Assembly: GCF_900451095.1 (NCBI RefSeq)
Contig: NZ_UGHV01000001.1
Coordinates: forward strand, 496,001-560,000
DNA: 64,000 bases
Direction of reading: 5' to 3'
From: Helicobacter canis
GTDB taxonomy: Bacteria > Campylobacterota > Campylobacteria > Campylobacterales > Helicobacteraceae
The notes beneath the pieces are model-generated. The model saw nothing but the letters and a program-made list of their open reading frames with translations. It was not told the origin of the DNA and ran no database searches. Within the stretch, counting starts at the first letter, position 1, and every line of letters begins with the position of its first letter. A program made the translations under genes and the position numbers. This document shows positions 26,785-37,643 of this stretch, in pieces.

Positions 26785-28265
26785 GTGCGCTAGAGTATTT
26801 CTATAAGCTTTGCTCTATCCCCCATCGCTCTTATCATACACAGGCTATGCGCGAATTTTTATGCGCGGAATGTGAGCGGCTAGGCTTTAAGATTTACATA
26901 GATGAAGCTGGCAATATCTATGCTAGCAAGCCTAGCATTTTGGATTCTACTGCAATGCGTCCTAAGGTGTGCTTGCAGGCGCATTATGATATGGTGGGTG
27001 TGGGCGTGGCTGCGGAAGATAGGGCATTAGAGCTAGTGGAAGAAGGACAATTCTTACGCGCTAGAGATTCTTCACTTGGCGCGGATAATGGCGCGGCTAT
27101 CGCAGCGATTTTGTGGTGTATGAAGCGTGGGGGTGGGGATTTTGAAGTGCTTTTTACTAACGATGAAGAAGTGGGGCTGTGCGGGGCAAACGCGCTTGCA
27201 ATTCCTATCAAAGCTCCGTTTTTGCTTAACCTTGATAGCGAAGTCTTTGGTGAGGTGATTGTAGGCTGTGCAGGCGGCTTTGATGCGCTCTGCTCTTTTG
27301 CTGCTACAACTTACGATGTCTATGGCGGTGTGTGGATCGAGAGCTTTGGCTTTAGTGGGGGGCATAGTGGCGTGGATATACATAAAAATATCAAGTCAAG
27401 CTTAGCAGAGTTTTTCGCAGTTTTTGGCTGGATTAGCGAGTATTTAGGTGAAAAAAGTGGGATAATCCTTACGCATTTGCAAGCAGGTGAAAAGTCAAAC
27501 TCCATAGCCGTGGGGCTTAATGCGCAAATAGCCTTTAGCACGCAAGAGATCGCGCTGCATTGCGCACAATCCTTGCACGCTTTGATGACTATGGAAAAAG
27601 TGGATTCTACGCTAATCCACCATATCGCTCTAGAATCTAGCGGAGATTTTCAAGTGTGGCGGATATTTGTGGGTCCAAACGCTGGCTTTGTGCTAAAGAT
27701 GATAGAAAATCCTAGCAAAAAAGCCCGCGTGCTAGGCTATGAGATGGCACATCTTGCGCATTTTGTGAGAGGGCTTAGGCAGGGGGTGTGGGAGCAAGAT
27801 GCGCACATAATCCTTAGCTCGCTTAATATTGCCCTAGCACGCACGCACGATCAGCACCTAGATTTCACGCTAAAAGCCCGCGCCAATAAAGATGATCTCC
27901 TAGAATCTATGCGCACTTCTATCCTTGAGATTTCGGGGCGATTTTGTCAAAAACTTGCTACAATAAGTGGCTTTTACGCGCCGTGGCAGCGACAGCTTGC
28001 CGATGATCACCCCATTTTGCAATGTATCCAACAGGCATTTGAGTGGAGACATACAGAGATCGGTGAGATCCACGCAGGGCTAGAGTGTGGGATACTGCAG
28101 GAGCGGTTTGCGCAAATGGGCTTGGGATCTGTGCTTATGGCGAGCATTGGTCCTACGATCCTTGCGCCGCATTCCGTGCAAGAGCGTCTTGATATTGGAA
28201 GCTTTGAGGAATTTGTCAAGGTGCTAGATAGGCTTATTGCAAGTCTGCCTTCAAATCTGCCTTAA
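26781..28265 (+). CDS. pepD: Aminoacyl-histidine dipeptidase PepD (M20 family)
   Basis: Zinc dipeptidase cleaving Xaa-His and related peptides. Metal ligands: LQAHYDMVG (His), GADNGAAI (Asp), NDEEVG (Glu pair), and LAPHSVQERLD near the end. 494 residues. It overlaps magIII by 4 bp, so it is translated from the same transcript. A near copy of the 15-mer lies at 27597. Confidence 0.9.
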   Translation: MSALEYFYKLCSIPHRSYHTQAMREFLCAECERLGFKIYIDEAGNIYASKPSILDSTAMRPKVCLQAHYDMVGVGVAAEDRALELVEEGQFLRARDSSLGADNGAAIAAILWCMKRGGGDFEVLFTNDEEVGLCGANALAIPIKAPFLLNLDSEVFGEVIVGCAGGFDALCSFAATTYDVYGGVWIESFGFSGGHSGVDIHKNIKSSLAEFFAVFGWISEYLGEKSGIILTHLQAGEKSNSIAVGLNAQIAFSTQEIALHCAQSLHALMTMEKVDSTLIHHIALESSGDFQVWRIFVGPNAGFVLKMIENPSKKARVLGYEMAHLAHFVRGLRQGVWEQDAHIILSSLNIALARTHDQHLDFTLKARANKDDLLESMRTSILEISGRFCQKLATISGFYAPWQRQLADDHPILQCIQQAFEWRHTEIGEIHAGLECGILQERFAQMGLGSVLMASIGPTILAPHSVQERLDIGSFEEFVKVLDRLIASLPSNLP

Positions 28266-28296
28266 GGCTAGATTCTACTTCTTCTAAGGTTTAGAA

Positions 28297-29022
28297 ATGA
28301 GAAAAATGATGAAAAATGCTTTGGGCTTATTTGGTGTGATGTTGCTAGCTTGTGTAGAATCTAGTGCGCGACCTTTAGCCCCAAATGAGCAAGACTCTGC
28401 CACCCAGCCCCTAGAATCCACATCACTAGAATCTAGCTTATCTCAAACAGATTCTAGCAAGGTTACCAAGCGATCGCTCTCTCTCTATCAGCCCATAGCT
28501 CTTAGCAAGTCATCGTATGGGTCATTTTCCATAGGCTATTCCCAAAGTCATATACAAACCAAAGCCTTAAGCGTAGTCGATAGTGCCACAAATACGCGTG
28601 TCTCTAGGGGCGTTGATCACATAGCGCGTGGGGTGTTTTTCGGGCTGGAGCGTGGAATGCATTGGCATAATTTTATGCTAGGTGGCTATGTCAATGGCGT
28701 GGCAGCACAGGATTACTCACTAAGCTTTGGCGTGCGCGCATCGTATCTCATCGCGCGTTATGTCGTGCCAAGCGTTGGGATTAGCTGGAAGCTGCAGCAT
28801 ATACAATTCCCCAATGATACTAAACAATACAACATTCACGGCGCAAGCTTTAATGCTGGATTGTTTGTTAATATTGTGCGAGGATTTGGGCTAAAGCTTG
28901 AGGGCAGCTACTCATATCCTTTGGTGATTTTGCGCGGTGTTGATGCGCGTGCCTATGGTGATCCTATATTTAGCAGCTATGCGTTTGCTGTGAGCTTGTG
29001 TCTTTATGATTTTTCTATCTAG
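28297..29022 (+). CDS. Outer membrane beta-barrel protein (241 aa)
   Basis: An N-terminal signal (residues about 7-25) is followed by a Ser/Thr-rich spacer and then alternating amphipathic strands (FSIGYSQSHIQTK, HNFMLGGYVNGVAAQDYSLSFGVRASYLIA) typical of small Helicobacter outer membrane barrels, ending YAFAVSLCLYDFSI. Named family not recognised. The spacer (residues 27-60) carries copies of the CTAGAATCC core. Confidence 0.68.
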   Translation: MRKMMKNALGLFGVMLLACVESSARPLAPNEQDSATQPLESTSLESSLSQTDSSKVTKRSLSLYQPIALSKSSYGSFSIGYSQSHIQTKALSVVDSATNTRVSRGVDHIARGVFFGLERGMHWHNFMLGGYVNGVAAQDYSLSFGVRASYLIARYVVPSVGISWKLQHIQFPNDTKQYNIHGASFNAGLFVNIVRGFGLKLEGSYSYPLVILRGVDARAYGDPIFSSYAFAVSLCLYDFSI

Positions 29023-29153
29023 AATCCAGTTTTGTATGAGTGGTGGTTATGGATTCTAGTTGTGCTAGGTTTGGGGGATTTTAAGATACATAAGATACAA
29101 TAACTACGACTACAAGGCGTGTAGTTTAGCGACACTATGGGTAAGGAGGCGTT

Positions 29154-31232
29154 ATGGAGATAGTGGATACAATGTTTTTCAACAGAGAGTTGTCGTGGCT
29201 GCGGTTCAATACGCGTGTGTTTAATGAAGCAAAGAATACCAAGCTCCCGCTACTTGATAGATTGAAGTTTTTGGCTATTTATGGCACAAATCTCGATGAG
29301 TTTTATATGATCCGTGTGGCGGGGCTTAAAAAGCTCTATGCAAGCGGGATTAGCGAAATCGGTGCCGATAGACTCACTTCTGCCCAGCAGCTTGCTCATA
29401 TCCGCGAGTATTTGCATAGTGAAAAAGCCCAAGTGCAAGAGCTTTTTAGCCAGATACAAGCAGGGCTGGACAAAGAGGGCTTGAAGATAAAGGTTTTTAG
29501 CGAGCTAAACAAATCGCAAAAAGTGCAGTTAAGAGAGTATTTCTTACGCTATCTCTATCCGGTGATCGTGCCTATTGTAGTGGATTCTACTCACCCATTT
29601 CCGCATTTAAATAACCTAAGCTTTGGTATAGCTATCGAGCTACGGCATAACGAGACTAAGGAGCTGAAGTTTGGTATCGTGCGGATTTCGCGTGTGCTAA
29701 AGAGATTTGTCGAGCTTGATGGTGGGGTATTTGTGCCGGTAGAGACGATTGTAGGGGAGTTTGCCGCGGAGCTTTTCTTAGGATATAGTGTGGAGCATTA
29801 TGTGCCATTTCGAGTAACGCGCAATGCGGATTTTGAGATAGAAGAAGATGAAGCTGATGATTTTATGCAGCTAATGAGCGAGGGGCTGCGTGCTAGGAGA
29901 AGAGGAGAGATCACGCGCTTAGAGATAGGAGAGGGCAAGGTAGAGCTGAAAGAATTTGTCCAAAAGCAAGTGGAAGTTGTGCCTGAAGATGTGTATTCTT
30001 ACTCGATTTTGCTTAATCTTGGGGCGATGTGGGAGCTTGTAGGGGCGAAAGATTTTGCGCATTTAGGCTCTACGCCATTTGTGCCTAAAACTCTCCCACC
30101 TATAAATCCTGAAGGCAATATCCTAGATACCATAGAATCTGGCGATATTATTGCATTTCACCCTTATGAAAGCTTTGATCCGGTGGTGGATTTCATCACC
30201 ACGGCTGCGAAGGATAAAGATGTGCTATCTATCCGTATGACGCTCTATCGTGTGGGGAAAAACTCCCCCATTGTCAAAGCCCTAATCCAAGCCGCAGAAG
30301 AAAAACAAGTAACCGTGCTTGTCGAGCTTAAAGCGCGCTTTGATGAGGAAAATAACTTGCATTGGGCGCGTGCGCTAGAATCTGCTGGAGCGCATGTCAT
30401 CTATGGTGTGCCTGCCCTTAAAGTGCATGCCAAAGTCGCGCTTGTGGTTAAAAAAGTCGGCGATAAGCTCACAGAATATGTGCATTTAAGCACGGGGAAC
30501 TATAACACCGCTTCGGCTAAAATCTACACAGATATAAGCCTTTTTACGAGCAATCAAGCAATTAGCAATGATGTCGTTAAGCTTTTCCACTCGCTCTCCA
30601 CAGGTAGCTCGCACAAGACAAGTCTTGATACTCTATGTGTCGCGCCTACGCAGATCAAGTCAAAGCTTTTAGAGCTTATCAAGACAGAATCTAGCTTTGG
30701 TGCAGAAGGGCGCATTATCCTTAAGGCAAATGCCATTGTTGATACTGATGTGATAAAGGCATTGTATGAAGCCTCAAAGGCTGGCGTGCAGATTGATCTT
30801 ATTGTCCGTGGCGTGTGCTGCTTGCGCCCTGCGGTTAAGGGTATGAGTGATAATATCCGCGTGCGCTCGATCATCGGCAAATATTTAGAGCACGCTAGAA
30901 TCTACTATTTCGCTCACGCTAAAGAAAGGGTATTTTTCTCTAGCGCGGATCTTATGCCGCGCAACCTTGAAAGAAGGGTGGAGCTACTTACCCCAGCGAC
31001 TAATAAGGCAGTCGCTGATAGGCTTATAGAGATTCTAACTATCCAGCTTAGTGATAATGTCCAAGCTCACGAGCTTTTAAGTGATGGCGAATATCGCAAA
31101 ATCCCCACCCCCAAGGAGAATCCCATCTCTTCACAAATCGTTTATGAGCAATATGTCAATGAAATCCATAGCTCAAACAAAAAAGAAGCTAAGGCTAAGA
31201 AATTGCTACAAAGAATGGTAGGAGAATCATAA
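29154..31232 (+). CDS. ppk1: Polyphosphate kinase PPK1
   Basis: Makes polyphosphate from ATP. N-terminal FNRELSWLRFNTRVFNEA is the PPK signature; the catalytic His lies in LKVHAKVALV and the second phospholipase-D-like motif is HARIYYF. 692 residues. AAGGAGG precedes ATG 29154. The stop shares a base with the next ATG. First gene of a block also found in H. pylori (ppk, pyrD, M16, dapA, SDR). Confidence 0.96.
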   Translation: MEIVDTMFFNRELSWLRFNTRVFNEAKNTKLPLLDRLKFLAIYGTNLDEFYMIRVAGLKKLYASGISEIGADRLTSAQQLAHIREYLHSEKAQVQELFSQIQAGLDKEGLKIKVFSELNKSQKVQLREYFLRYLYPVIVPIVVDSTHPFPHLNNLSFGIAIELRHNETKELKFGIVRISRVLKRFVELDGGVFVPVETIVGEFAAELFLGYSVEHYVPFRVTRNADFEIEEDEADDFMQLMSEGLRARRRGEITRLEIGEGKVELKEFVQKQVEVVPEDVYSYSILLNLGAMWELVGAKDFAHLGSTPFVPKTLPPINPEGNILDTIESGDIIAFHPYESFDPVVDFITTAAKDKDVLSIRMTLYRVGKNSPIVKALIQAAEEKQVTVLVELKARFDEENNLHWARALESAGAHVIYGVPALKVHAKVALVVKKVGDKLTEYVHLSTGNYNTASAKIYTDISLFTSNQAISNDVVKLFHSLSTGSSHKTSLDTLCVAPTQIKSKLLELIKTESSFGAEGRIILKANAIVDTDVIKALYEASKAGVQIDLIVRGVCCLRPAVKGMSDNIRVRSIIGKYLEHARIYYFAHAKERVFFSSADLMPRNLERRVELLTPATNKAVADRLIEILTIQLSDNVQAHELLSDGEYRKIPTPKENPISSQIVYEQYVNEIHSSNKKEAKAKKLLQRMVGES

Positions 31233-31768
31233 TGATCGCTAGTTTTAATGGCATATCTCCCAGGATCGCACAAAGTGCTGTGATCTTGCCGCATACTTCA
31301 ATCATAGGCGAAGTGGAGATAGGGGAGAGCGTGAGTGTGTGGTATGGTAGCGTAATCCGTGCGGATGGAGCTAGAATCCATATCGGCAGTGGTAGCAATA
31401 TCCAAGACAATAGCACCATTCATATTGGCTATGCGACACAGGATTTTGATGGCAGCACGATTATTGATGAGAATGTTACCATTGGGCATAATTGCATAAT
31501 CCACGCCTGCCATATAGAAACAGAATGTATCATCGGTATGGGCGCGATTGTTATGGATATGGCGGTTATAGGTGCGCAGAGTATTGTGGGGGCTGGAAGT
31601 GTCGTTACAAAAGGCAAGAAATTCCCACCCAAAAGCCTGATCATAGGGAATCCAGCGCGTTTGGTGCGCTCTTTAAATGATGATGAGGTGGCACAGGGCT
31701 TGGCATCGGCTTTGCATTATCAGCATTTGGCTAGTTTGCATAGTGATCTTAAAGTAGTGAAGGAGTAA
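31232..31768 (+). CDS. Gamma-carbonic anhydrase-like hexapeptide protein
   Basis: Left-handed beta-helix protein of the YrdA/gamma-CA family: SVWYGSVIRADGARIHIGSGSNIQDNSTIHI and the zinc-site pattern IGHNCIIHACHIE. 178 residues. Translationally coupled to ppk1 (1-bp overlap). Whether it has carbonic anhydrase activity is uncertain. Confidence 0.87.
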   Translation: MIASFNGISPRIAQSAVILPHTSIIGEVEIGESVSVWYGSVIRADGARIHIGSGSNIQDNSTIHIGYATQDFDGSTIIDENVTIGHNCIIHACHIETECIIGMGAIVMDMAVIGAQSIVGAGSVVTKGKKFPPKSLIIGNPARLVRSLNDDEVAQGLASALHYQHLASLHSDLKVVKE

Positions 31769-31770
31769 GT

Positions 31771-32832
31771 ATGGAAATGTATCAAACATTGCGACCGCTT
31801 TTGTTTAAATGTGATGCAGAGAAGATGCATCATCTCTCGCTAAAGGCTTTGAAAGCTTTGCGCGCGCTGCCCTTTGGTGATGATGTGCTGCTGCGTTTTT
31901 GTGCCTATGGTGATGAGAGCTTAGCCCAAGAGATTTTGGGCTTGCGTTTTTATAATCCCATTGGCTTGGCGGCTGGCTTTGATAAAGATGGGCGATATGT
32001 CAAGGCTTTGACTACGCTTGGGTTTGGACATTTGGAGCTTGGGACAATCACTAAAATCCCTCAAAATGGGAATCCAAAGCCGCGCCTTTTCCGCCACGAA
32101 AATGAGCAAAGCTTGCAAAATGCTATGGGGTTTAATAATCTAGGCAGTATCGCAGCTACCACAAAGCTGAAGAGTCTCTATCCATTTTGTATCCCTCTTG
32201 GCATAAATATCGGGAAAAATAAAGACATCACCGAAGAAGATGCCGCGCTAAATTATCAAAAAACTTTAGAGGATATGCTAGAAGTGGGCGACTACTATAC
32301 TTTCAATCTTTCTTCACCAAATACTCCTAATCTACGGGATTTACAAAATGAAAAGTTCGTAGAATCCCTTTTCACAATGGCAGCTCAAAAGACACGAAAG
32401 CCACTCTTTTTAAAAATTGCTCCAGATATGGATAGGGATTTTGCGTTAAGTGTGTGTGAGAGAGCGTTGGATTCTGGTGCGAGTGGGATTATCGCTACTA
32501 ATACAACTACGGATACTTCATTGATCGCCAATCCTAAGCACGGCGGCATTAGTGGGGCTGCTTTATGCGAAAAAAGTAGGGAGATGTTTGCTGCTGTGGC
32601 AAAGGCTCTGCGCAAAACACACAAAAATGCGATATTCATTAGCGTGGGTGGAATTGCTGATGCGAAAGAAGCATATAGTAGGATTAAATTAGGCGCATCG
32701 CTTGTGCAGGTTTATACAGGGCTTGTATATCAAGGACCAAGCCTTTGTGCCAAAATCAATCGCGAGCTTTCTGCCTTGCTTAAGGCTGATGGGTTTGACT
32801 CTATCGCGCAGGCTGTTGGTGCGGATTTGTAG
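31771..32832 (+). CDS. pyrD: Dihydroorotate dehydrogenase (quinone), class 2
   Basis: FMN enzyme of pyrimidine synthesis that passes electrons to menaquinone. FYNPIGLAAGFDKDG, NPKPRLFRHENEQSLQNAMGFNN, NLSSPNTPNLR (catalytic Ser) and GISGAAL are the class 2 motifs; the N-terminal helices serve the membrane. 353 residues, AAGGAG before ATG. Confidence 0.95.
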   Translation: MEMYQTLRPLLFKCDAEKMHHLSLKALKALRALPFGDDVLLRFCAYGDESLAQEILGLRFYNPIGLAAGFDKDGRYVKALTTLGFGHLELGTITKIPQNGNPKPRLFRHENEQSLQNAMGFNNLGSIAATTKLKSLYPFCIPLGINIGKNKDITEEDAALNYQKTLEDMLEVGDYYTFNLSSPNTPNLRDLQNEKFVESLFTMAAQKTRKPLFLKIAPDMDRDFALSVCERALDSGASGIIATNTTTDTSLIANPKHGGISGAALCEKSREMFAAVAKALRKTHKNAIFISVGGIADAKEAYSRIKLGASLVQVYTGLVYQGPSLCAKINRELSALLKADGFDSIAQAVGADL

Positions 32833-32842
32833 CTTAGAATCT

Positions 32843-34147
32843 ATGCGATTTGTATTATTACTAGGAGTGTTGATGAGTATAGGACTTGGGAATAGTGTGC
32901 TACCAAAATATGAGCAAAAGACTTTAGATAATGGCTTGCAGATTGTCGTTATCCCTATGGATAATGGTAGTGGCGTGATAGAGAGCGATATTTTCTACAA
33001 AGTCGGCTCTAGGAATGAGATTTTAGGTAAGAGCGGCATAGCGCATATGCTTGAGCATTTGAGCTTTAAATCGACCAAAAAGCTTCAAGCAGGGGAGTTT
33101 GACAAAATTGTAAAAGGCTTTGGCGGTGTGGATAATGCTTCCACAGGATTTGATTATACGCGCTATTTTATCAAATCAAGCGCAGAGCATATTGACACTT
33201 CTTTGGAGCTATTTGCCGAGCTTATGCGCAATCTCTCGCTAAAAGATGAGGAGTTTCAGCCAGAGCGACAGGTGGTCGCAGAGGAGCGCAGGTGGCGCAC
33301 GGATAATTCGCCGCTTGGGTATTTGTATTTCCGCTTTTTTAATACCGCGTTTTTGCACCACTCCTATCACTGGACGCCTATTGGATTTATGGGGGATATT
33401 TTAGGCTGGGAGATTGGGGATATTAGAGAGTTTTACAATGCCTATTATCAGCCAAATAACGCTGTTGTTGTCGTGGCAGGCGATATTGAGCCGCAAAAAG
33501 TCTTTGCTTCTGCGAGTAAGCATTTTGGCGCGATTCCTGCGGCAAAATCTATCCCAAAAGTCCGCATAGAAGAGCCAGAGCAAGATGGCTACCGAGAAGT
33601 CATTGTCAAAAAGCCCACACAAATTGAGTGGCTCATTATGGGTTATAAGATTCCTGATTTTTCTCACACTGATCAAATCGCGTTAAGTGCGCTTGCAGAG
33701 GTGCTAAGTGGCGGTAAGTCTGCCTTGCTTGATAGCGAGCTAGTTGATAAGCGCAATCTCGCTAGTGAAGTGTCGGCTTCGGCTATGGGGCTTAAGGATT
33801 CTGGGGTGTTTATGATTATGGCAGCGGGCAATGAAAAGGTGCGGGCAAAGACATTGCAAAAGGAGATTCTAGGGATTTTGGAGCGTGTGAAGCAGGGGCA
33901 GATCACGCAAGAGGAGCTTGATACTGCCAAGCGTAATATGCAGGCAAGCTTTGTGTATTCACTAGAAAAGTCAAGCTCGGTGGCGGGGCTATTTGGGGCA
34001 TTTTTGGTGCGTGATGATGTAGCCCCACTTCTGCGCTATGAAGAAGAATTTAGCAAGCTAACCTTAGCAGATCTCACACGCGTGGCACAAAAGTATTTTG
34101 TGGAAGACACGCTAAGTGTGGCTATTTTATGCGATAAAAAGGAGTGA
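32843..34147 (+). CDS. M16 family zinc protease, secreted
   Basis: Pitrilysin-type peptidase with zinc motif HMLEHLSF (HxxEH) near residue 70 and a downstream Glu ([12 protein letters not shown]). The frame is open from 32702, but ATG 32843 gives a signal peptide ([16 protein letters not shown]) and clears the pyrD stop; it corresponds to H. pylori HP1012. C-terminal half ([21 protein letters not shown]) is the inactive partner domain. Probably periplasmic. Confidence 0.88.
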   Translation: MRFVLLLGVLMSIGLGNSVLPKYEQKTLDNGLQIVVIPMDNGSGVIESDIFYKVGSRNEILGKSGIAHMLEHLSFKSTKKLQAGEFDKIVKGFGGVDNASTGFDYTRYFIKSSAEHIDTSLELFAELMRNLSLKDEEFQPERQVVAEERRWRTDNSPLGYLYFRFFNTAFLHHSYHWTPIGFMGDILGWEIGDIREFYNAYYQPNNAVVVVAGDIEPQKVFASASKHFGAIPAAKSIPKVRIEEPEQDGYREVIVKKPTQIEWLIMGYKIPDFSHTDQIALSALAEVLSGGKSALLDSELVDKRNLASEVSASAMGLKDSGVFMIMAAGNEKVRAKTLQKEILGILERVKQGQITQEELDTAKRNMQASFVYSLEKSSSVAGLFGAFLVRDDVAPLLRYEEEFSKLTLADLTRVAQKYFVEDTLSVAILCDKKE

Positions 34148-34149
34148 AT

Positions 34150-35049
34150 ATGTCTTATGTAGATCAAATGCCACGCGGCGCGATGAGCGCGCTTATCACG
34201 CCTTTTAAAAACGGCAAGATTGATGAAGAATGCTTCATCTCACTCATAAAGCGGCAAATCCGCTATGGAATGGACGCGTGCGTGCCTGTGGGCACCACAG
34301 GAGAGTCTGCCACGCTCTCGCACAATGAGCATAAAGAATGCATAGAAATTGCCGTGAGTGTCTGCAAAAATAGCGGCACAAAGGTGCTAGCAGGTGCTGG
34401 GAGCAACTCCACTGCTGAAGCCATAGAGCTAGCGCGATTTGCGCAGCAATGCGGCGCAGATGGGATTTTGTGCGTGAGTCCCTACTACAACAAGCCCACT
34501 CAAGAAGGGCTATACCAGCACTATAAAGCCGTAGCACAATCGGTGGAAATCCCCCTTATGCTCTATAATGTCCCCTCTCGCACAGGGGTCAATATCGAGC
34601 CAAGCACGGCGATACGACTCTATGAAGATGTGCCAAATATCACCGCTATCAAAGAAGCTAGCGGCTCTATGGAGCGCATAGTCGAGCTAAACACACTTGC
34701 GCCAGATTTTGCGATATTTAGCGGAGAAGATGCGATCAATTATCCCATACTTGCCAATGGTGGAAGCGGCGTGATCTCCGTTACAGGAAATCTTTTGCCA
34801 GATAAAATTTCTACCCTCACACACCTAGCTTTAGAGCGAAAATTCAAAGAATCAAAAGCTATAAATAATGAACTTTATGCTATAAATTGTGCTTTGTTTT
34901 GCGAGAGCAATCCTATCCCTATCAAAGCAGCGATGTATCTATCAGGGCTTCTATCAAGCTTAGAATATCGGCTGCCGCTGCTCTCTCCTAGCGCGGAAAA
35001 TCTACGCTACATCGAGCAGACATTACAACATTATGAGGTGAAGCAATGA
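34150..35049 (+). CDS. dapA: 4-hydroxy-tetrahydrodipicolinate synthase DapA
   Basis: Condenses pyruvate with aspartate semialdehyde in lysine/diaminopimelate synthesis. [29 protein letters not shown] (catalytic Tyr) and AIKEASG (Schiff-base Lys). A GTG at 34144 also opens the frame, but AGGAG at 34140-34144 favours ATG 34150. Overlaps the next gene by 4 bp. Confidence 0.95.
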   Translation: MSYVDQMPRGAMSALITPFKNGKIDEECFISLIKRQIRYGMDACVPVGTTGESATLSHNEHKECIEIAVSVCKNSGTKVLAGAGSNSTAEAIELARFAQQCGADGILCVSPYYNKPTQEGLYQHYKAVAQSVEIPLMLYNVPSRTGVNIEPSTAIRLYEDVPNITAIKEASGSMERIVELNTLAPDFAIFSGEDAINYPILANGGSGVISVTGNLLPDKISTLTHLALERKFKESKAINNELYAINCALFCESNPIPIKAAMYLSGLLSSLEYRLPLLSPSAENLRYIEQTLQHYEVKQ

Positions 35050-35846
35050 CACAATCTCAAGCAAGCTCAAATCAAATGAAAGGCAAAACGCTTGTCATAT
35101 CAGGGGCGACACGCGGTATCGGCAAGGCGATTTTGTATAAATTCGCGCAAAATGGCGTCAATGTGGCTTTCACATACAACAAAAACGAAGAAGAAGCAGA
35201 TAAAATCGCCAAAGATGTAGAATCCACTTTTGGTATCAAGGCTCGCTACTATCCGCTCAATGTCCTAGAGCCAGAGCAGTATAGCGAGCTTTTTAGCAAG
35301 ATTGATAGCGATTTTTCTCGAGTGGATTTTTTTGTAAGCAATGCTATCATTTATGGCAAGAGTGTGGCTGGAGGGTTTGGACCATTTATGCGCCTGCGTC
35401 CTAGGGGGCTAAACAACATTTACACCGCCACGGTGCTAGCCTTTGTCGTGGGGGCGCAAGAAGCGGCAAAGCGTATGAAAGAAGTGGGTGGAGGCTCTAT
35501 CATCTCCCTAAGCTCTACGGGCAATCTTGTGTATATGCCAAACTACGCAGGACACGGCAACTGCAAAAATGCCGTGGAGACAATGGTCAAATACGCTGCC
35601 GCTGAGCTTGGCGAGTGGGGCATACGCGTCAATGCTGTGAGCGGCGGACCGATTGATACAGATGCACTGCGTGCTTTCCCCGACTATGCAGAAGTGCGTG
35701 CAAAAGTTGAAGAGCAATCACCGCTTAATCGTATGGGCGCGCCAGAAGATCTAGCAGGCGCAGCGTATTTCTTATGCGACTCTGCTCAAAGTGGCTGGCT
35801 CACAGGGCAGACAATCGTCATCGATGGCGGCACGACTTTCAAATAG
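35046..35846 (+). CDS. FabL-like SDR (enoyl-ACP reductase-type)
   Basis: [11 protein letters not shown] cofactor site, FFVSNAI, and a Tyr-x6-Lys active site (YAGHGNCK) like FabI/FabL rather than the usual Yxxx[13 protein letters not shown] and [11 protein letters not shown] end. 266 residues; equivalent to H. pylori HP1014 next to dapA. Enoyl-ACP reductase activity is inferred from the spacing of the catalytic residues. Confidence 0.8.
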   Translation: MTQSQASSNQMKGKTLVISGATRGIGKAILYKFAQNGVNVAFTYNKNEEEADKIAKDVESTFGIKARYYPLNVLEPEQYSELFSKIDSDFSRVDFFVSNAIIYGKSVAGGFGPFMRLRPRGLNNIYTATVLAFVVGAQEAAKRMKEVGGGSIISLSSTGNLVYMPNYAGHGNCKNAVETMVKYAAAELGEWGIRVNAVSGGPIDTDALRAFPDYAEVRAKVEEQSPLNRMGAPEDLAGAAYFLCDSAQSGWLTGQTIVIDGGTTFK

Positions 35847-35886
35847 CCTAGCAAGCACTTACCCTACACTCTCCCACCAACCCCCA

Positions 35887-37545
35887 ATGCAGACCGACAC
35901 AACCCCAGCAAGCACTTCTCTAGGTGCTTCCCTTGTCATCACCACCTACAACTCCCCCGATCGCTTGGCTTTGGTGCTAGACTCTGTGCGAGATCTCTCC
36001 CCGCTCCCAGCAGAAGTCATCATCGCTGATGATGGCAGCACGGAAGAGACTAGAATCCTTATAGAATCTTACGCCAAGAGCTTCCCCTGTCCCTTGCGCC
36101 ATATATGGCAAGAAGACAAGGGCTTTCGCGTTAGCATTAGTCGCAACAAGGGTATAAAAGCCGCTACGCAAGATTACATCATCACAATCGATGGGGATAT
36201 GATTTTAGACCCCCACTTTATCGCCGATCATTTGCGATTCGCCAAAAGGGGCGTGGTTTTGCAAGGCTCTAGGACAGGGCTAAGCGATAAAGTATCTCAA
36301 GAGATTTTAGCCGCCAAATCCCAGAGTTATAGCAAAGCTTACCGCCTAGCATTTGCGCATAAAAAGGCTAAATCTTACCGCCTAGCATTTATGGCATATT
36401 TGGCAAACTTGCGCTCCACCACCGCACGCTATTTACGCAAGAGTCCATATCTCAAGCCTGTCGTGCGCACTTGTAATATGAGCTTTTATAAAAGTGATTG
36501 GGAGAAATTGGGCGGATTTGATGAGGGCTATACAGGCTGGGGGCGAGATGATACAGACTTTGTCGCGCGGCTTTTACTCCAAGGCGGCAGGCTCAAGCGC
36601 GTAACCTTTAGCGCAGTGGCATACCATATCTACCACCAGAGTAATATCAACCCACAAGCCCTAGCGATCAATGACAAACGCTATCTTGCTATGCTCAAAT
36701 CCCACGGCATTACCTATCCGCTAGCTCCTAGCGATGTCTCCCTTGTCATTACCACCTACAACTCCCCCGATCGCTTGGCTTTGGTGCTAGACTCTGTGCG
36801 AGATCTCTCCCCACTCCCAGCAGAAGTCATCATCGCTGATGATGGCAGCACGGAAGAGACTAGAATCCTTATAGAATCCTATGCAAAAGATTTCCCCTGT
36901 CCCTTGCGCCATATCTGGCAAGAGGACAAGGGCTTTCGCGCAAGTGCTAGCCGCAATAAAGGCATTACCGCGGCTAAAGGAGCGTATATTATCTTAATCG
37001 ATGGCGATATGATTTTAGACCCACACTTTATCGCCGATCATCTGCGCTTTGCCAAAAGTGGATTCTGCCTAGGCGGCTCTCGCACGATGCTTTGTGAGAA
37101 TACTACCAAAGAGATTCTAGTCAAGCGCACTAGCGGCGATACAAGCGCGTATAAAGAGGGCTTTAAATACAAAAGCTGGAAGGCTTATCGCTGCACGCTT
37201 CTAGCGTGGATTATTTATCTATGTAGTCAAAAAAGTGCCAAAAGCTTCACCAAAAGTGTCAAGGCAAATGTTGGGAGCTGCAATATGAGCTTTTATAAAG
37301 CAGATTTTGAGAAAATAGGCGGGTTTAATGAACGCTTCACAGGACACGGGTCAGAAGATTGGGAGTTTGTAGCTAGATTTTTGTTTGCCGGGGGGAGAAG
37401 TGCTAGGCTGAAGTTTTGCGCTGCGGGCTATCATATCCACCACCCCACTCGCCCACAAGATCGCGCTAATGCCAACTACCAGCTCTACCTTGAGACGCTG
37501 CGCACTCATCTTGGCACACTACCTAAAGATGCCAAACGAGCATAA
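35887..37545 (+). CDS. Two-domain GT2 glycosyltransferase made by an in-frame duplication
   Basis: Two consecutive GT2 (GT-A) domains: each has LVITTYNSPDRLALVLDS, ADDGSTEETRIL, the metal-binding DGD in IDGDMIL, CNMSFYK and a terminal YHI(Y/H)H. The start used is the ATG at 35887; the frame is open back to 35791, inside the FabL-like gene. Bases 35931-36131 and 36741-36941 are almost identical, 810 bp (270 codons) apart, so one whole domain could be lost or gained in frame. Likely adds sugars to surface glycans; substrate unknown. Confidence 0.87.
   Translation: MQTDTTPASTSLGASLVITTYNSPDRLALVLDSVRDLSPLPAEVIIADDGSTEETRILIESYAKSFPCPLRHIWQEDKGFRVSISRNKGIKAATQDYIITIDGDMILDPHFIADHLRFAKRGVVLQGSRTGLSDKVSQEILAAKSQSYSKAYRLAFAHKKAKSYRLAFMAYLANLRSTTARYLRKSPYLKPVVRTCNMSFYKSDWEKLGGFDEGYTGWGRDDTDFVARLLLQGGRLKRVTFSAVAYHIYHQSNINPQALAINDKRYLAMLKSHGITYPLAPSDVSLVITTYNSPDRLALVLDSVRDLSPLPAEVIIADDGSTEETRILIESYAKDFPCPLRHIWQEDKGFRASASRNKGITAAKGAYIILIDGDMILDPHFIADHLRFAKSGFCLGGSRTMLCENTTKEILVKRTSGDTSAYKEGFKYKSWKAYRCTLLAWIIYLCSQKSAKSFTKSVKANVGSCNMSFYKADFEKIGGFNERFTGHGSEDWEFVARFLFAGGRSARLKFCAAGYHIHHPTRPQDRANANYQLYLETLRTHLGTLPKDAKRA
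35931..36941 (+). repeat. Direct repeat within the GT2 gene (810-bp period)
   Basis: Segments at 35931-36131 and 36741-36941 differ at only a few bases in about 200 bp. The period of 810 bp is a multiple of three and equals one glycosyltransferase domain. Confidence 0.88.
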
Positions 37546-37643
37546 TAAGGCACTAAAGAGCTACTTTGATCGCGTGTAGATCGCGCTGCTAGTAGAATCT
37601 ATGAGAGGGATATGCTAGGTAGCTCAATTATTATGGAGTATTT

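Noticed and set aside
32702-32842. N-terminal extension of the M16 protease
   Set aside because: It overlaps pyrD and lacks a signal; ATG 32843 gives a proper signal peptide.
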